Positions 32,932 to 42,737 of a DNA stretch of 64,000 bases are shown in pieces (position 1 is the stretch's first letter; each line of letters opens with the position of its first letter). The stretch covers positions 116,947 to 180,946 of the forward strand of contig DDWL01000037.1 in NCBI GenBank assembly GCA_002345675.1, written 5' to 3'. The DNA is from Bacteroidales bacterium UBA2287. GTDB taxonomy: Bacteria; Bacteroidota; Bacteroidia; Bacteroidales; Tenuifilaceae. Below the pieces are notes generated by a model. That model had not been told where the DNA came from and ran no database searches. It saw only the letters and a list, made by a program, of their open reading frames with translations. A program made the position numbers and the translations under genes.

Positions 32932-34977
32932 TTAAATTTTTTTAAGGACAACCTTTTCGGAGTTTTTACTTGCGATTTTATCGAAAAACAACTTAAAATC
33001 GGGATATTCTGTAGGCAAAAAAAGCATCTTGTTGACTTTATTCCGGCATGTTAAAACTACCTCATCGCCAACTTGAACTATGCTATACATGTACTGTACA
33101 TTGCCTTCGAGAGAAACATAGTTCTCGTTTTTAGGTAATTCATCAACAGCATATCCATTTGGTATTTTGTACTTAATAATATAGGTTTCATCCTTTGGAA
33201 AATGGAAGTTGAGAGGAAGTTTTCGTTCGTTTGATGTTAAATTAGTGCTCATCATAAGAAGCCCTTTTCCAGGTGTGAAATATATGAAATCTCCTGCAGA
33301 GGAATTAAAGTCGCTCGATTCTACATTAAAATTAAACTTCACATCTGCATTGTTTAAACTGCTATATTCTATGTTTAAGCTATCAATTTGGCCATTGTTA
33401 AAATCGCTCGATAGGCTTTCTTTGAAATCCTCTAGTTTTTTCTCCGAATTTGTGCTGTTGTAAAATCGTTGGGCAAAATAGTCGCGTTGGGTTGATGAAA
33501 TTTTGCCAATCAATTTTCCTTCTTCGGTAAGTTTAAATTGTGCATAAACAGCTGATTTTGATAGATTGTTTGGATTTAAATCTACCCATTTATTATTGTC
33601 AATGTCAATTATTCTCCCTTGTCCATTAATACAACCTAAAGGTAATGTGTTTAAAGCCTTAAAGTTACTTGTGGCATCGTATAAGTTAAGCCCATTTTCA
33701 AGTTCAATGCCTGTAATTACATGGTTAAAACGTGCTACAGTTTTTTGCCAAGATTGAATTATGCCGTTTGAGCGTGTACTTAGGGCAATTGGAAAAGCGT
33801 CTATTCCTGCTTCACGCAGGGCAACGATGAGAAGTAAATTTAAATCGGAAGAGTTTCCCGATCCATTTTTAAATGCGCTTTTAACCCCTTCTTTGGTGTA
33901 GAGGCTATAGTAGTCATTCCATTTCACCTTGCTTTTTATAAAATTAATTACTTCGACAACTTTCTCTTTATCGGTTTTGCTTTCAAGGGCTAAGCCCTTT
34001 ATTTCGTTTTTTAGAAACCCTCTTGAATCAAGTTGCTTCCCAAATTTTTCGTGCTCTAGAAGCTTTTCTACAATAGTTCCCCACGATTCAGAATAATACT
34101 TCAATAACGAACCTGGAAATTTTGTTGTTTGAAGTTCAAACTCGATTTTGCTTTGGTAGTTCTCTTTGTTGTCGAGGAATGGTTCGTTTTTAAGCGCAGG
34201 TATGTTTTGGGCTATATGTTTGCTAATGTTTACTACGTATGAAACTGTTGTGCTATTGTGTTTCGATTGTGTGTTGTGTCCACTCGTTTCTCTCGTAAAT
34301 TCTGAAAAAACAATTGATTCAGATTCTGCTCTTTTACTTGTCGATACATTTTCGTACCCTGAAATATTAAACTGGTAGTCAAAGTATTCGGGTATTTTAA
34401 CTTCGTATTCGCTATAAATAGCAGGAATTGAACTTTGAAAAGACCAAGGCTCTAAAGAGTATATAAATGGTGAAGTTATTGTATAGGAGTATTCAATTAC
34501 CGAACCTTCTTTTGCTTGCGGAAATGTAAATTTTTGAGCAGTAAAGTTTTCGTTAACTTCATCTGAAAACATAGCGCTTTTCGGAAGTTTTATTTCCTCT
34601 ATCTTGTCGCCAACTAAATTATATGTGTGGGCTTTAAGCGAATATAATTTTTCGCGATTAGACGAATTGCGATAGAGTGCAATTGAAGCTTCTGCCCAAT
34701 CCAAGCCGTCTCGGTTTAGAATTTTTATTCTAATGTGCCTTTTTCGTTCAAGTTCAAACGCTTCGTTTGTTTTGTTGTATGTTAAATAAGCACTGCCAAC
34801 GTCAAAAAGAATTACTGCGTTTGCCGAAGAATCAGCCGGATAATTGCTCATGTTTATCTCCTTCATGCTAACGCTCCCATACTTAGGAACTTTAAATTGA
34901 GCAAAACTTGCAGACGATAATATTAATAAAAGACCAATTGTTCCTGCGATTGGGGCAATGCTTTTTATGTGCTTCAT
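32932..34977 (-). CDS. exported DUF3857 protein with degenerate transglutaminase-like domain
   Basis: This 681-residue protein has a signal peptide (IAGTIGLLLILSSASFAQ). It has a DUF3857 region (ELERKRHIRIKILNRDG, VIEYSYTITSPFIYSLEPW) and a transglutaminase-like core in which the position of the nucleophile is Ser376 (GSGNSSDLNLLL) while His419 (FNHVI) and Asp434 (LYDATS) remain. The Cys-to-Ser change makes transglutaminase activity unlikely; a binding or scaffold role fits better. A DUF3858-like C-terminal segment ends the protein. It is the first gene of a likely two-gene operon with the DUF3857 protein downstream. Homologues with GNxAEINLLL-type cores are, from memory, common in this phylum. 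Confidence 0.88.
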   Translation of the reverse strand: MKHIKSIAPIAGTIGLLLILSSASFAQFKVPKYGSVSMKEINMSNYPADSSANAVILFDVGSAYLTYNKTNEAFELERKRHIRIKILNRDGLDWAEASIALYRNSSNREKLYSLKAHTYNLVGDKIEEIKLPKSAMFSDEVNENFTAQKFTFPQAKEGSVIEYSYTITSPFIYSLEPWSFQSSIPAIYSEYEVKIPEYFDYQFNISGYENVSTSKRAESESIVFSEFTRETSGHNTQSKHNSTTVSYVVNISKHIAQNIPALKNEPFLDNKENYQSKIEFELQTTKFPGSLLKYYSESWGTIVEKLLEHEKFGKQLDSRGFLKNEIKGLALESKTDKEKVVEVINFIKSKVKWNDYYSLYTKEGVKSAFKNGSGNSSDLNLLLIVALREAGIDAFPIALSTRSNGIIQSWQKTVARFNHVITGIELENGLNLYDATSNFKALNTLPLGCINGQGRIIDIDNNKWVDLNPNNLSKSAVYAQFKLTEEGKLIGKISSTQRDYFAQRFYNSTNSEKKLEDFKESLSSDFNNGQIDSLNIEYSSLNNADVKFNFNVESSDFNSSAGDFIYFTPGKGLLMMSTNLTSNERKLPLNFHFPKDETYIIKYKIPNGYAVDELPKNENYVSLEGNVQYMYSIVQVGDEVVLTCRNKVNKMLFLPTEYPDFKLFFDKIASKNSEKVVLKKI

Positions 34978-35144
34978 AATTGTAAGGGGAATTTTATTTG
35001 ATTAACGAAATTAATTAAAATATTTTATGAGCCAAATGTTTTGGTGTGTGTTAAAATGCATTCATTTGTAATGCCATATAAATTAGGAGTTTATGATGCA
35101 TTTTTTTTAGTCCGATTTTTATTGAGAGTGATTTTACCAAAATT

Positions 35145-35179
35145 AAAAAAGGATTAACGATTTCCTGTTAATCCTTTTT
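35145..35179 (-). terminator. terminator beyond the dcp remnant
   Basis: aaaaaggattaac pairs with gttaatccttttt around a short loop. It lies on the minus-strand exit side of the metalloprotease gene and the dcp fragment. Confidence 0.88.
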
Positions 35180-35200
35180 CCTTTTAGTCTGCGTTTGCCC

Positions 35201-35290
35201 TTAAATCAATCCTCTTCTTTTAAGCAATGGCTCGGTCCTCCTATTTTTTTGTATAACTCCATGCATTAATTTGGTTTCCTTTAACCACAT
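35201..35290 (-). pseudogene. 3'-end remnant of a dcp-like peptidase gene
   Basis: On the minus strand this reads atggagttatacaaaaaaat, then after a frameshift a frame ending TEPLLKRRGLI and a TAA stop at 35201-35203. The intact dcp product at 39577 ends MELYKKF...PEPLLKRRGLI. The last 35 nt match 33 of 35 by eye. Between the two blocks about 15 nt are missing. It is a fragment only, so no product is expected. Confidence 0.85.
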
Positions 35291-35356
35291 TGTGTTTCAA
35301 ATTTAAATTTATTAGAGGCCAATGAAGTATTAATCCCCAACCCAATTACGATGGTG

Positions 35357-38300
35357 TTACTGCAATATTAGCATTTTTGTTTCTTTGTAATCATCTGTTC
35401 TTAATTGATAGTAATATAGTCCAGATGGGAAGGCCGTTGGAGTCCATTTGGTTTTGTAACTACCAGCGGAAAGTAATTCATTTACAAGAACATAAACTTC
35501 CATGCCAAGAGAATTATATATAGAAATGGTAGCCCTGCCTGTTTTAGGCAAATAATATTCTATATATGTTTGCTGACTGAAAGGATTAGGGTAGTTTTGA
35601 CCTAAATAGTAGGTTTGGTAATTAGTAATCCCTGTTCCAGTTGCCCCTGTCGTAAAACTATAATCTTCTGTTTCTCCATATTCTAAAGTATTGCATGGGT
35701 CAGTTGGCGCTCCATAGCTAAAATAATCTCCTCTAACACGCATTCTATGAGTGCCAGCAATGGCAGAAACGGGAATAGTGAAGTTGTCGGTAACTGTAAG
35801 GGATTGCGCTTGGTTGTTGTTTGCAATAACCCTTTCCGACGTTTCAAAAACGCCATTGTCGTTATAGTCAATCCAAACAGAAAATGCCAATGGATAACCA
35901 AAGGAGGTGAATGACATGGTAGTCGTAGAAAGTTCCAAATTTGACACAATTTGAGAATCACTGTAATTGGAATAAGAAGTGCTTTCACATGATGAATTAT
36001 TACTAAAATTTGTTAAGCCTCCTGTTGTGTTTACATTGGTAATCCACATGTTACATGCAGATTGCGATACGGGCGGAATGCAATAACAAGTAGTACCATT
36101 CATCGGCACATAAACCGAACTTGAGGTTCCTGTGGTGGAACCAGCAGAGCAAGTTACAACACAACGATAATAAGTACCTTCGCTTTGCGATATGGATAAT
36201 GTGGCGTTAGTCGCATTTGAGATATTAGCCCAAGAAACACTATTTGGAGACGATTGCCACTGATAGGTAATTCCAATTGCGGCAACATTGTTTTGTAAGC
36301 TTAAAATGAAATTAGCACCAAGACAAGCAGCGCTTACCGAGGAGACGGTATTGCCTGGTTCAGGTGTTCCGCTGCAGGCGGCAATGCAGTTAATGGCAGC
36401 CTCCCACCCAGAGTAAACTACAGAACCATCGGATGTAAACTTAACAGTTAAACTACCAGTAGGGTTATTGGTTAAATTAGCAGTAATCGTTCCAATGTTT
36501 AGTGTTCCCGATGACGGGCCATACAGTATTGCTCCTCCTGTACCAACTCCATTATAAATTGTAAAATAATCCCAGTTGCTTTCAGATGTGAAAAAGTTAA
36601 AAGTAAGCGACATTAAAGCCCCAGCAGTGCTAGGAGTTAAAGTAAATGTATAGTTTTCATCATCCATATAATCTGCCGAGGGACCGCCGCTGTCGTAAAA
36701 GTTTCCAGAACAAAGGGTTACAGAGCCATTTGTTATTAAAATGCTATTATTATATGCAACCATTACAGAGGCCGAATTATCTGTTTGGCCAGAATTTGTA
36801 CAGGTAACTGTGCAGCGGTAATGTGTAGTAGCTGTTTGGGCTGTAGTGAATGTAATGTCTGTAGCGCCTAAAATGTTTGTCCAATTACTATTGTCGGGAG
36901 ATGATTGCCAGTTGAAAACTAACCCGCTGGCAGCAGTATTTCCTGATAAAGAAAGAGTAATTAATTGGCCTGCATACACTGTTGTCAGTGAAGCGTTAGC
37001 TGTTCCTGCAACAGGTGTCCCATAACAAGGTTCTTGGGCAATTACAGTAAAGCCATAATCTTCCGTTTCTCCAGCATTCAATGCATTGCAAGGTTCGGTA
37101 GGCGCTCCATAGCTAAAATAATCTCCTCTAACACGCATTCTATGAGTGCCAGCAATGGCAGAAGCGGAAACAGTGAAGTTGTCGGTAACTGTAAGGGATT
37201 GCGCTTGGTTGTTGTTTGCAATAACCCTTTCCGACGTTTCAAAAACACCATTGTCGTTATAGTCAATCCAAACAGAAAATGCCATAGGATAACCAGCTGA
37301 AGTGAACGTCATGGTAGTTGAGGCAAGTTGGGTGTTCGATGCTATATGAGAACTGCCAAAATCAGTGTAGGAAGAAGCTGTACATGTTGAATTGTTGCTA
37401 AAATTTGACAAACCACCTGTTGTGTTTACATTGGTAATCCACATAGCGTTACAAGCATTTTGTGATCGAGGAGGAGTGCAATAACAAATAGATTCGTTCA
37501 TTGGTACATAAACTGAACTAGACGTTCCTGGAAATGGGTAAGTAGAGCAAGTTACAATACAACGATAATAGGTGTTAACGCTTTGTGATATAGATAATGT
37601 AGCGTTAGTCGCATTTGAGATACTATCCCAAGAAATGCCATTTAGGGATGATTGCCACTGATAGGTAATCCCACTGGCGGCAACGTTGTTTTCTAAGTTC
37701 AAATTGAAATTAACACCAAGACAGGCAGCGTTTACCGAGGAAAGCGTATTGCCGGGGAATGGAGTTCCGCTGCAATGCAGAGCAGTAGTTTTATAAGCAG
37801 CAATAGCGTGCTTTACTTCCCTTAAAGTTCGTGCATTATTCCCATTGTTTGCATGGCCTGTCTCAAGACCCTGATTTATAATTATAGGGTCAGAAAAATA
37901 AGGGACACGGACATGATTAATGCCATCCGCAAAATAAGCTCCAGAAGTATAAGTCATTACGGAACAATATTTACCACCATCATTACCGGTCCACCTCCAC
38001 CCAGCCGACCAGGTGTTTTCTGGCCAGTTTGACCATGATGTAGGGCCAGGCTGAACATTTTGCTCTTTATGATGATGACAACCCATATTATGCCCCATTT
38101 CGTGTATTACTGTATAAGAAGAACTTGCCTGCTGAACTCTTGTTAACGAAAAACCAATCTCTGACCTTCCATTGATATTATTCAACAACCATCCTACTCC
38201 TCCTACATCTTCAACAACAGCTAAAAATACAACTAGGTCGGCACCATATAGTTCTCTCCAGGTATGTACTTCATTCATATACAAATCTGCTGAAGATGTT

Positions 38301-39100
38301 ATTCGACTCAAATCGGTTGAAGAGTTACCCGATTCAATATAATTAATTTCAGCAGAATGAACTAAATTAATAGCTATGTCGGTATTGCTATTGTTAAGGG
38401 TTAATTGTGAGTTTGCCATCACTGCCCCAATCGTGTTATTTATCCCACCTTCATTATTGTCTGCCCAAATTTTTGCAGCGGGAGTGTAAACAATCATTAA
38501 ATCTATTGTTGCGGTGGTTAATACATCTTCTATTATATCGTCCTTCAATTCTTTAAAATAATTATTGTTTAATATATTGTCGGTTGGCATTATTAACGAA
38601 GGTGCTCCTTCTAATACATCTAGTTTTGTAACATCAAGTTCTATTAAATACAACTTGTTGGTTTCTGGATTTCTTTTTACGGTATATTGTTCGTTTTTTT
38701 CGGGAATACTAATGAAAATAAAACTTATGCCGTTTGCGGTAGAAATTACGCAGTGCCCATAGTTGTAATCTAAAAACTTTGCTGTTATCGACAAGGTTCC
38801 ATTAATATCTACATTAATTTTATCAATATAAACCTTATACTGTTTGTCTTCAAATAAATCTAATAAAATATTGTCATTAATCTTGCATTTATCAATGCTT
38901 TGAAGATAACGGTTAACCACAAATGGCCTTACACGATGTGCATTATCGAAAATGCTATGTATGGCTTTTTCCGAAGCGCTTAACTCATGATAATCTGTTT
39001 GCTGACTATCATTTATGTTAATTAATGGGTTTTGAGCATTAACGAGATTGAATAAAAAAACAAAAATGAGTGTGAGTAGCGGGAAGGGAAATTTTTTCAT
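35357..39100 (-). CDS. T9SS-secreted metzincin metalloprotease with GEVED and Ig-like domains
   Basis: This 1247-residue secreted protease has a signal peptide (LLTLIFVFLFNLVNAQ). The catalytic domain (about 195-430) has the zinc motif HEMGHNMGCHH (His333, Glu334, His337, His343) and a Met-turn candidate in YCSVMTYTSGAYF, placing it among reprolysin-like metzincins. Next come an Ig-like segment, a GEVED domain (WIDYNDNGVFETSERV), another Ig-like segment, a CUB-like segment (VTLCSGNFYDSGG, WDYFTIYNG), a further Ig-like segment and a second GEVED domain. The C-terminal 75 or so residues are a type A T9SS sorting domain (QNYPNPFSQQTYIEYYLP, YYYQLRTDDYKETKMLIL). It should be exported through T9SS and attached or released at the surface. 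A good promoter precedes it (39178-39208). Confidence 0.92.
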   Translation of the reverse strand: MKKFPFPLLTLIFVFLFNLVNAQNPLININDSQQTDYHELSASEKAIHSIFDNAHRVRPFVVNRYLQSIDKCKINDNILLDLFEDKQYKVYIDKINVDINGTLSITAKFLDYNYGHCVISTANGISFIFISIPEKNEQYTVKRNPETNKLYLIELDVTKLDVLEGAPSLIMPTDNILNNNYFKELKDDIIEDVLTTATIDLMIVYTPAAKIWADNNEGGINNTIGAVMANSQLTLNNSNTDIAINLVHSAEINYIESGNSSTDLSRITSSADLYMNEVHTWRELYGADLVVFLAVVEDVGGVGWLLNNINGRSEIGFSLTRVQQASSSYTVIHEMGHNMGCHHHKEQNVQPGPTSWSNWPENTWSAGWRWTGNDGGKYCSVMTYTSGAYFADGINHVRVPYFSDPIIINQGLETGHANNGNNARTLREVKHAIAAYKTTALHCSGTPFPGNTLSSVNAACLGVNFNLNLENNVAASGITYQWQSSLNGISWDSISNATNATLSISQSVNTYYRCIVTCSTYPFPGTSSSVYVPMNESICYCTPPRSQNACNAMWITNVNTTGGLSNFSNNSTCTASSYTDFGSSHIASNTQLASTTMTFTSAGYPMAFSVWIDYNDNGVFETSERVIANNNQAQSLTVTDNFTVSASAIAGTHRMRVRGDYFSYGAPTEPCNALNAGETEDYGFTVIAQEPCYGTPVAGTANASLTTVYAGQLITLSLSGNTAASGLVFNWQSSPDNSNWTNILGATDITFTTAQTATTHYRCTVTCTNSGQTDNSASVMVAYNNSILITNGSVTLCSGNFYDSGGPSADYMDDENYTFTLTPSTAGALMSLTFNFFTSESNWDYFTIYNGVGTGGAILYGPSSGTLNIGTITANLTNNPTGSLTVKFTSDGSVVYSGWEAAINCIAACSGTPEPGNTVSSVSAACLGANFILSLQNNVAAIGITYQWQSSPNSVSWANISNATNATLSISQSEGTYYRCVVTCSAGSTTGTSSSVYVPMNGTTCYCIPPVSQSACNMWITNVNTTGGLTNFSNNSSCESTSYSNYSDSQIVSNLELSTTTMSFTSFGYPLAFSVWIDYNDNGVFETSERVIANNNQAQSLTVTDNFTIPVSAIAGTHRMRVRGDYFSYGAPTDPCNTLEYGETEDYSFTTGATGTGITNYQTYYLGQNYPNPFSQQTYIEYYLPKTGRATISIYNSLGMEVYVLVNELLSAGSYKTKWTPTAFPSGLYYYQLRTDDYKETKMLILQ
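35706..35888 (-). repeat. duplicated GEVED-coding segment, copy 2 (partner 37101-37283)
   Basis: This 183-bp stretch of the metalloprotease gene is nearly identical to 37101-37283, with only scattered differences (for example aacggga against gcggaaa). It codes for the WIDYNDNGVF to GDYFSYGAPT part of the second GEVED domain. Confidence 0.9.
37101..37283 (-). repeat. duplicated GEVED-coding segment, copy 1 (partner 35706-35888)
   Basis: This is the first GEVED-coding copy. The near identity in DNA over 183 bp, while flanking Ig-coding parts are more diverged, suggests recent duplication or gene conversion. Confidence 0.9.
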
Positions 39101-39525
39101 AGTTTTTTTTATTTTATGTAATGAATGGTTAAATAAAGTAAAATGGAAACAAACAGCGAATTGCTAAATTAGCCACACAAATATAAAGATGGGAATTTGT
39201 ATTATCAATAGGTGCCGAATTTGTACCTATTGATTAATAAATTAGTTTTAACACCGTACAATCCTGTTCTCAATGGATTTATTTAGATTAAGTTGAGAAG
39301 TATTCTTTTCGAATTGTTGTTAAACATATTTTCATAAGCCTAGCATATTAACCTAACCTAAACTAAAAAATTGTATTAATTTCATTTTGAAATAATCAAC
39401 AAATACAGCTATAACTTCATGCAAGGTTAGAGTAATTAGTTCTTCTTCCTATTTGGTTGCTAATAAGTTACTCTTAAACTAATTCCAAAAGATTCGATTT
39501 GTTACTTAATTTTTTATTACGGAAA
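39101..39525. other. non-coding gap upstream of the metalloprotease
   Basis: I see only the minus-strand promoter of the metalloprotease (39178-39208) and AT-rich sequence. No gene, repeat or RNA is evident in the remainder up to the dcp terminator. Confidence 0.6.
39178..39208 (-). promoter_or_regulatory. promoter of the metalloprotease gene, TTG-N20-TATATTTG
   Basis: On the minus strand a perfect Bacteroidota -7 box TATATTTG (39185-39178) lies 20 nt after TTG (39208-39206). A start of transcription near 39171 would give a leader of about 70 nt. Confidence 0.65.
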
Positions 39526-39559
39526 AAAAGAAGCTGCTCAAAAATGGCAGCTTCTTTTC
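39526..39559 (-). terminator. terminator of dcp
   Basis: aaaagaagctgc pairs with gcagcttctttt around a loop of about ten bases; the T run is on the minus-strand side. It lies 18 nt past the dcp stop. Confidence 0.9.
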
Positions 39560-39576
39560 TAGTAGTAGGATTTTTT

Positions 39577-41691
39577 TTAAATCAATCCTCTTCTCTTAAG
39601 TAATGGCTCGGGTTTTGGCTCGGCGCCACGGAATTTTTTGTAAAGTTCCATTGGGTCTTCGGTGCCACCTTTCGAAAGAACAAATTCGCGAAACTTTTTA
39701 GCCGTTTCGGGGTCAACAACATTGCCAGTTTCCTTAAATGCCTCAAAGGCGTCGGCATCGAGAACGGCAGCCCAAATGTAGCTGTAGTAACCACTCGAGT
39801 ACCCAAGGTTGAAAATATGGTTGAAGTATGTGCTGCGGTAGCGTGGAATAATTTCTTCAATTAGTCCAAACTTAGCCATTGCAGCCTTTTCAAATTCTTT
39901 CGCATTTACGCTTTTAACTTCGTTAATGGTGTGATACTCCATATCGAGAATTGATGCAGCTAAGTACTCAACGGTAATAAACCCTTGGTTAAAGGTTCCG
40001 CTAGCTTCCATTTTCTTAATAAGCTCATCGGGAATTACTTCGCCAGTGCTGTAGTGAAATGCATACATTTTCAAGAAATCGGGATTGGTGCACCAGTTCT
40101 CCATAATTTGCGAGGGCAACTCAACAAAGTCGCGTGGAACATTTGTGCCAGCAAGTCGTGGGTAGGTTGTGTTAGCAAGTAGTCCATGTAGCGCATGTCC
40201 AAACTCGTGGAAGAATGTTTCGGCCTCGTCGAGCGAAAGTAGGGCAGGAGTATCGCCTGTTGGCCTTGTGAAATTGCATACAATCGTAATTATTGGGGTA
40301 ACAAACTCACCCGTTTTTGTAATGTGCTGGTCGCGGAAACTGGTCATCCATGCTCCTCCGCGTTTGCTTTCGCGTGGGTGAAAATCCATGTAAAGTATGC
40401 CTATGTGCTTGCCATCGGCTTCTTTAACTTCGTAAACTTCAGCATCGGGGTGGTACGTTGGAACGTCGGTTAACTTAGTATACTGTAACCCAAAAAGTTT
40501 CTCTGTTAAAAGGAATATCCCTTTTTTCACTCCTTCAAGCGAAAAGTATGGTTTAAGCATCTCCTCGTCGAGGTCGAATTTAGCCTTACGAACTTTTTCG
40601 GAGTAGTACCACCAGTCCCACGAGGCAAGTTTAAATTTACCGCCTTCTTTGTTAATCATTTTTTGCATGTCGTAAGCTTCGCCCTTTGCGCGAAGTAATG
40701 CAGGATCCCATAATTTTTTTATAAAACCGTTAACAGCTTCGGGCGTTTTAGCCATGGTGTTTTCTAAAATAAACTGGGCAGGATTGTCGTAGCCAAGCAT
40801 TTGTGCTCTTTCAACCTTTAGGGGAATTATTTGGCTAATTATTTCGCTGTTATCGAGCTCATTACCGTTCTCGCCACGCATGTAGTAGCCTTTGTATATT
40901 TTTTCGCGTAGTTCACGGTTTTGGGCAAACTGAATAAATGGAATTAAGCTAGGCTTGTCGAGAGTGAAAATCCATTTTCCATCCATGTCAGCTTTAGTCG
41001 CCGCTTCGGCAGCCGCAGCAATTACCCCTTCGGGAAGGCCAGCAAGGTCGTCCTTGTTTTCAATTACAAGTTTATAACTGTTGGTTTCGGCAAGAACGTT
41101 GTCGCTAAATTTCAGCTCAAGCTTCGAAAGCGATTCGTTTATTTCGCGGAAGCGTTGCTGCTTATCGGCTGCAAGATTTGCGCCACCACGTACAAAGCCA
41201 TCGTAAATTTTTGTAAGAAGCATTTGCTGCTCTGGATTTAGTGCAAGGGCATCTTTTTTCTCGTAAACTGCTTTAACCTTTGCAAAAAGTTCAGGATTAA
41301 GATTTATATCGTCGTTGTGTGCGCTAAAAAGGGGAGCAATTTTCTGAGAAACTGCCTGCATTTCGGCATTGGTTAAAGCCGAGGTTAGAGGGTAAAAAAC
41401 ATTGGAAACTTTACTGAGCAATTCGCCGCTATACTCAAGTTCAAGAATAGTATTCTCGAATGTTGGCTCTTCGGTATTCTTCAAAATGGTTTCAATCTCC
41501 ATTTTGTGCTGCTTCATTGCCTCAATAAACGCTGGCTCAAAATGTTCAACTTTAATTTTGTCGAATGGAGGTGCATTAAACGGAGTGTTAAACTCCATAA
41601 GTAGCGGATTGGTCTCTTTTTTCTGGCACGAAACCATTGTAAAAAGAATTCCTGCCGATAGCATAAGGATTGGTTTAAGTTTCATTTTCAT
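39577..41691 (-). CDS. dcp: peptidyl-dipeptidase, M3 family lipoprotein
   Basis: This 704-residue zinc metallopeptidase of the M3A family removes dipeptides from peptide C-termini. It has a lipoprotein signal (LMLSAGILFTMVSC), which suggests the outer membrane or periplasm; the enteric Dcp is cytoplasmic. The catalytic motif is FFHEFGHALHGLL (His495, Glu496, His499), with the downstream Glu in MEYHTINE. The rest of the fold is the long helical M3 architecture (FNTPFNAPPFDKIKVEHFEPAF at the N-terminus, YSSGYYSYIWAAVLDADAF near the C-terminus). An in-frame ATG two codons in could also be the start. A second, decayed copy of its 3' end lies at 35201-35290. Confidence 0.95.
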   Translation of the reverse strand: MKMKLKPILMLSAGILFTMVSCQKKETNPLLMEFNTPFNAPPFDKIKVEHFEPAFIEAMKQHKMEIETILKNTEEPTFENTILELEYSGELLSKVSNVFYPLTSALTNAEMQAVSQKIAPLFSAHNDDINLNPELFAKVKAVYEKKDALALNPEQQMLLTKIYDGFVRGGANLAADKQQRFREINESLSKLELKFSDNVLAETNSYKLVIENKDDLAGLPEGVIAAAAEAATKADMDGKWIFTLDKPSLIPFIQFAQNRELREKIYKGYYMRGENGNELDNSEIISQIIPLKVERAQMLGYDNPAQFILENTMAKTPEAVNGFIKKLWDPALLRAKGEAYDMQKMINKEGGKFKLASWDWWYYSEKVRKAKFDLDEEMLKPYFSLEGVKKGIFLLTEKLFGLQYTKLTDVPTYHPDAEVYEVKEADGKHIGILYMDFHPRESKRGGAWMTSFRDQHITKTGEFVTPIITIVCNFTRPTGDTPALLSLDEAETFFHEFGHALHGLLANTTYPRLAGTNVPRDFVELPSQIMENWCTNPDFLKMYAFHYSTGEVIPDELIKKMEASGTFNQGFITVEYLAASILDMEYHTINEVKSVNAKEFEKAAMAKFGLIEEIIPRYRSTYFNHIFNLGYSSGYYSYIWAAVLDADAFEAFKETGNVVDPETAKKFREFVLSKGGTEDPMELYKKFRGAEPKPEPLLKRRGLI

Positions 41692-41942
41692 TTTAAAATT
41701 TATTTAATGGTTAGAATTTGAAATTATAGAAGTGTAAAATTATGAAATTTATAGGTTTAGACTCTATAATTCGAATACGTTTATTTAAGGAAGGAAATAT
41801 TATATTATGCATTGCCTATTGAAAACCCGTCAGGCCGCTTTGAGCGGTCGGACGGGTAGCAAAAACCTAAAGCGGTAAATGTAAAATGTAAAGCAGGGAA
41901 ATAATTAATGTAAAAAGGGAAAAACAATAAGAATAGATTATT

Positions 41943-42737
41943 CTACAACTCAGCCAACTTCCCAAATGCCTCGTCAACAACTTTTTTAATGTCAACAAAA
42001 CCCGTTTTTTCCCTTTCGAAAAGGGCTAGGTACTCAATGTTTTTATTCCTTTCGAGAAGTGGCGTTTTTGTTAAATTCGTTAGGCTGAAGCCTAATTTTT
42101 CGGCTGTAAGGCTAACCTTTTTAATGGCTTCAATATGGTACCTGGGGTTTCGAACTAGTCCGTTGTTATTTAATGCCTTTGGCCCTGCCTCGAATTGTGG
42201 TTTTACTAAAACGATAATTATTCCATTGCTGCTCAAAAATCGAACAAAATGCTCGAATACCTTGGTGAGCGATACGAACGAAAGGTCGGCTACAATTAGC
42301 TGAAAAAGAGTTTTGTCGACCTGCGCAGGGGTTAAGTCGGTTATGTTTTGGTTCTCAATCGATACAATTCTTGGGTCGCCCTTTAAGCTGTCGGCCAGCT
42401 GGAGTGTTCCAACATCGATGGAGTATACCTTCGATGCTCCGCTCTGTAAAAGGCAGTCGGTAAAGCCACCTGTTGATGAGCCTACGTCGAGTGCTACTTT
42501 TTTGGTGCAGTCGATATTAAACTCGCGAAGCGCTTTCTCGAGCTTTAACCCTCCACGACTTACATACTTTATGAAATTCTCGGCTAAAACTTCAACCTTG
42601 TCGTTTTCGGCAACAACGTACGAGGCCTTTAGTATTACTTTGCCATTAACGGAAACATTTCCATTAATAATATTGGTTTTTGCCTGCTCGCGCGAAACAA
42701 AAAAATTGTGTTGAACTAGGTGTATGTCGAGTCGCAT
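41943..42737 (-). CDS. tlyA: TlyA-family rRNA 2'-O-methyltransferase
   Basis: This 264-residue protein has an N-terminal S4 RNA-binding domain (MRLDIHLVQHNFFVSREQAK, residues 1-60) and an FtsJ-like methyltransferase domain. The SAM loop is ALDVGSSTGGFTDCLLQSGA, with later elements LIVADLSFVSLTK and LVKPQFEAG. Family members methylate ribosomal RNA 2'-O positions; the older name hemolysin A is historical. The Lys and Asp positions expected for a 2'-O-methyltransferase appear intact. It stands alone. Confidence 0.93.
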   Translation of the reverse strand: MRLDIHLVQHNFFVSREQAKTNIINGNVSVNGKVILKASYVVAENDKVEVLAENFIKYVSRGGLKLEKALREFNIDCTKKVALDVGSSTGGFTDCLLQSGASKVYSIDVGTLQLADSLKGDPRIVSIENQNITDLTPAQVDKTLFQLIVADLSFVSLTKVFEHFVRFLSSNGIIIVLVKPQFEAGPKALNNNGLVRNPRYHIEAIKKVSLTAEKLGFSLTNLTKTPLLERNKNIEYLALFEREKTGFVDIKKVVDEAFGKLAEL

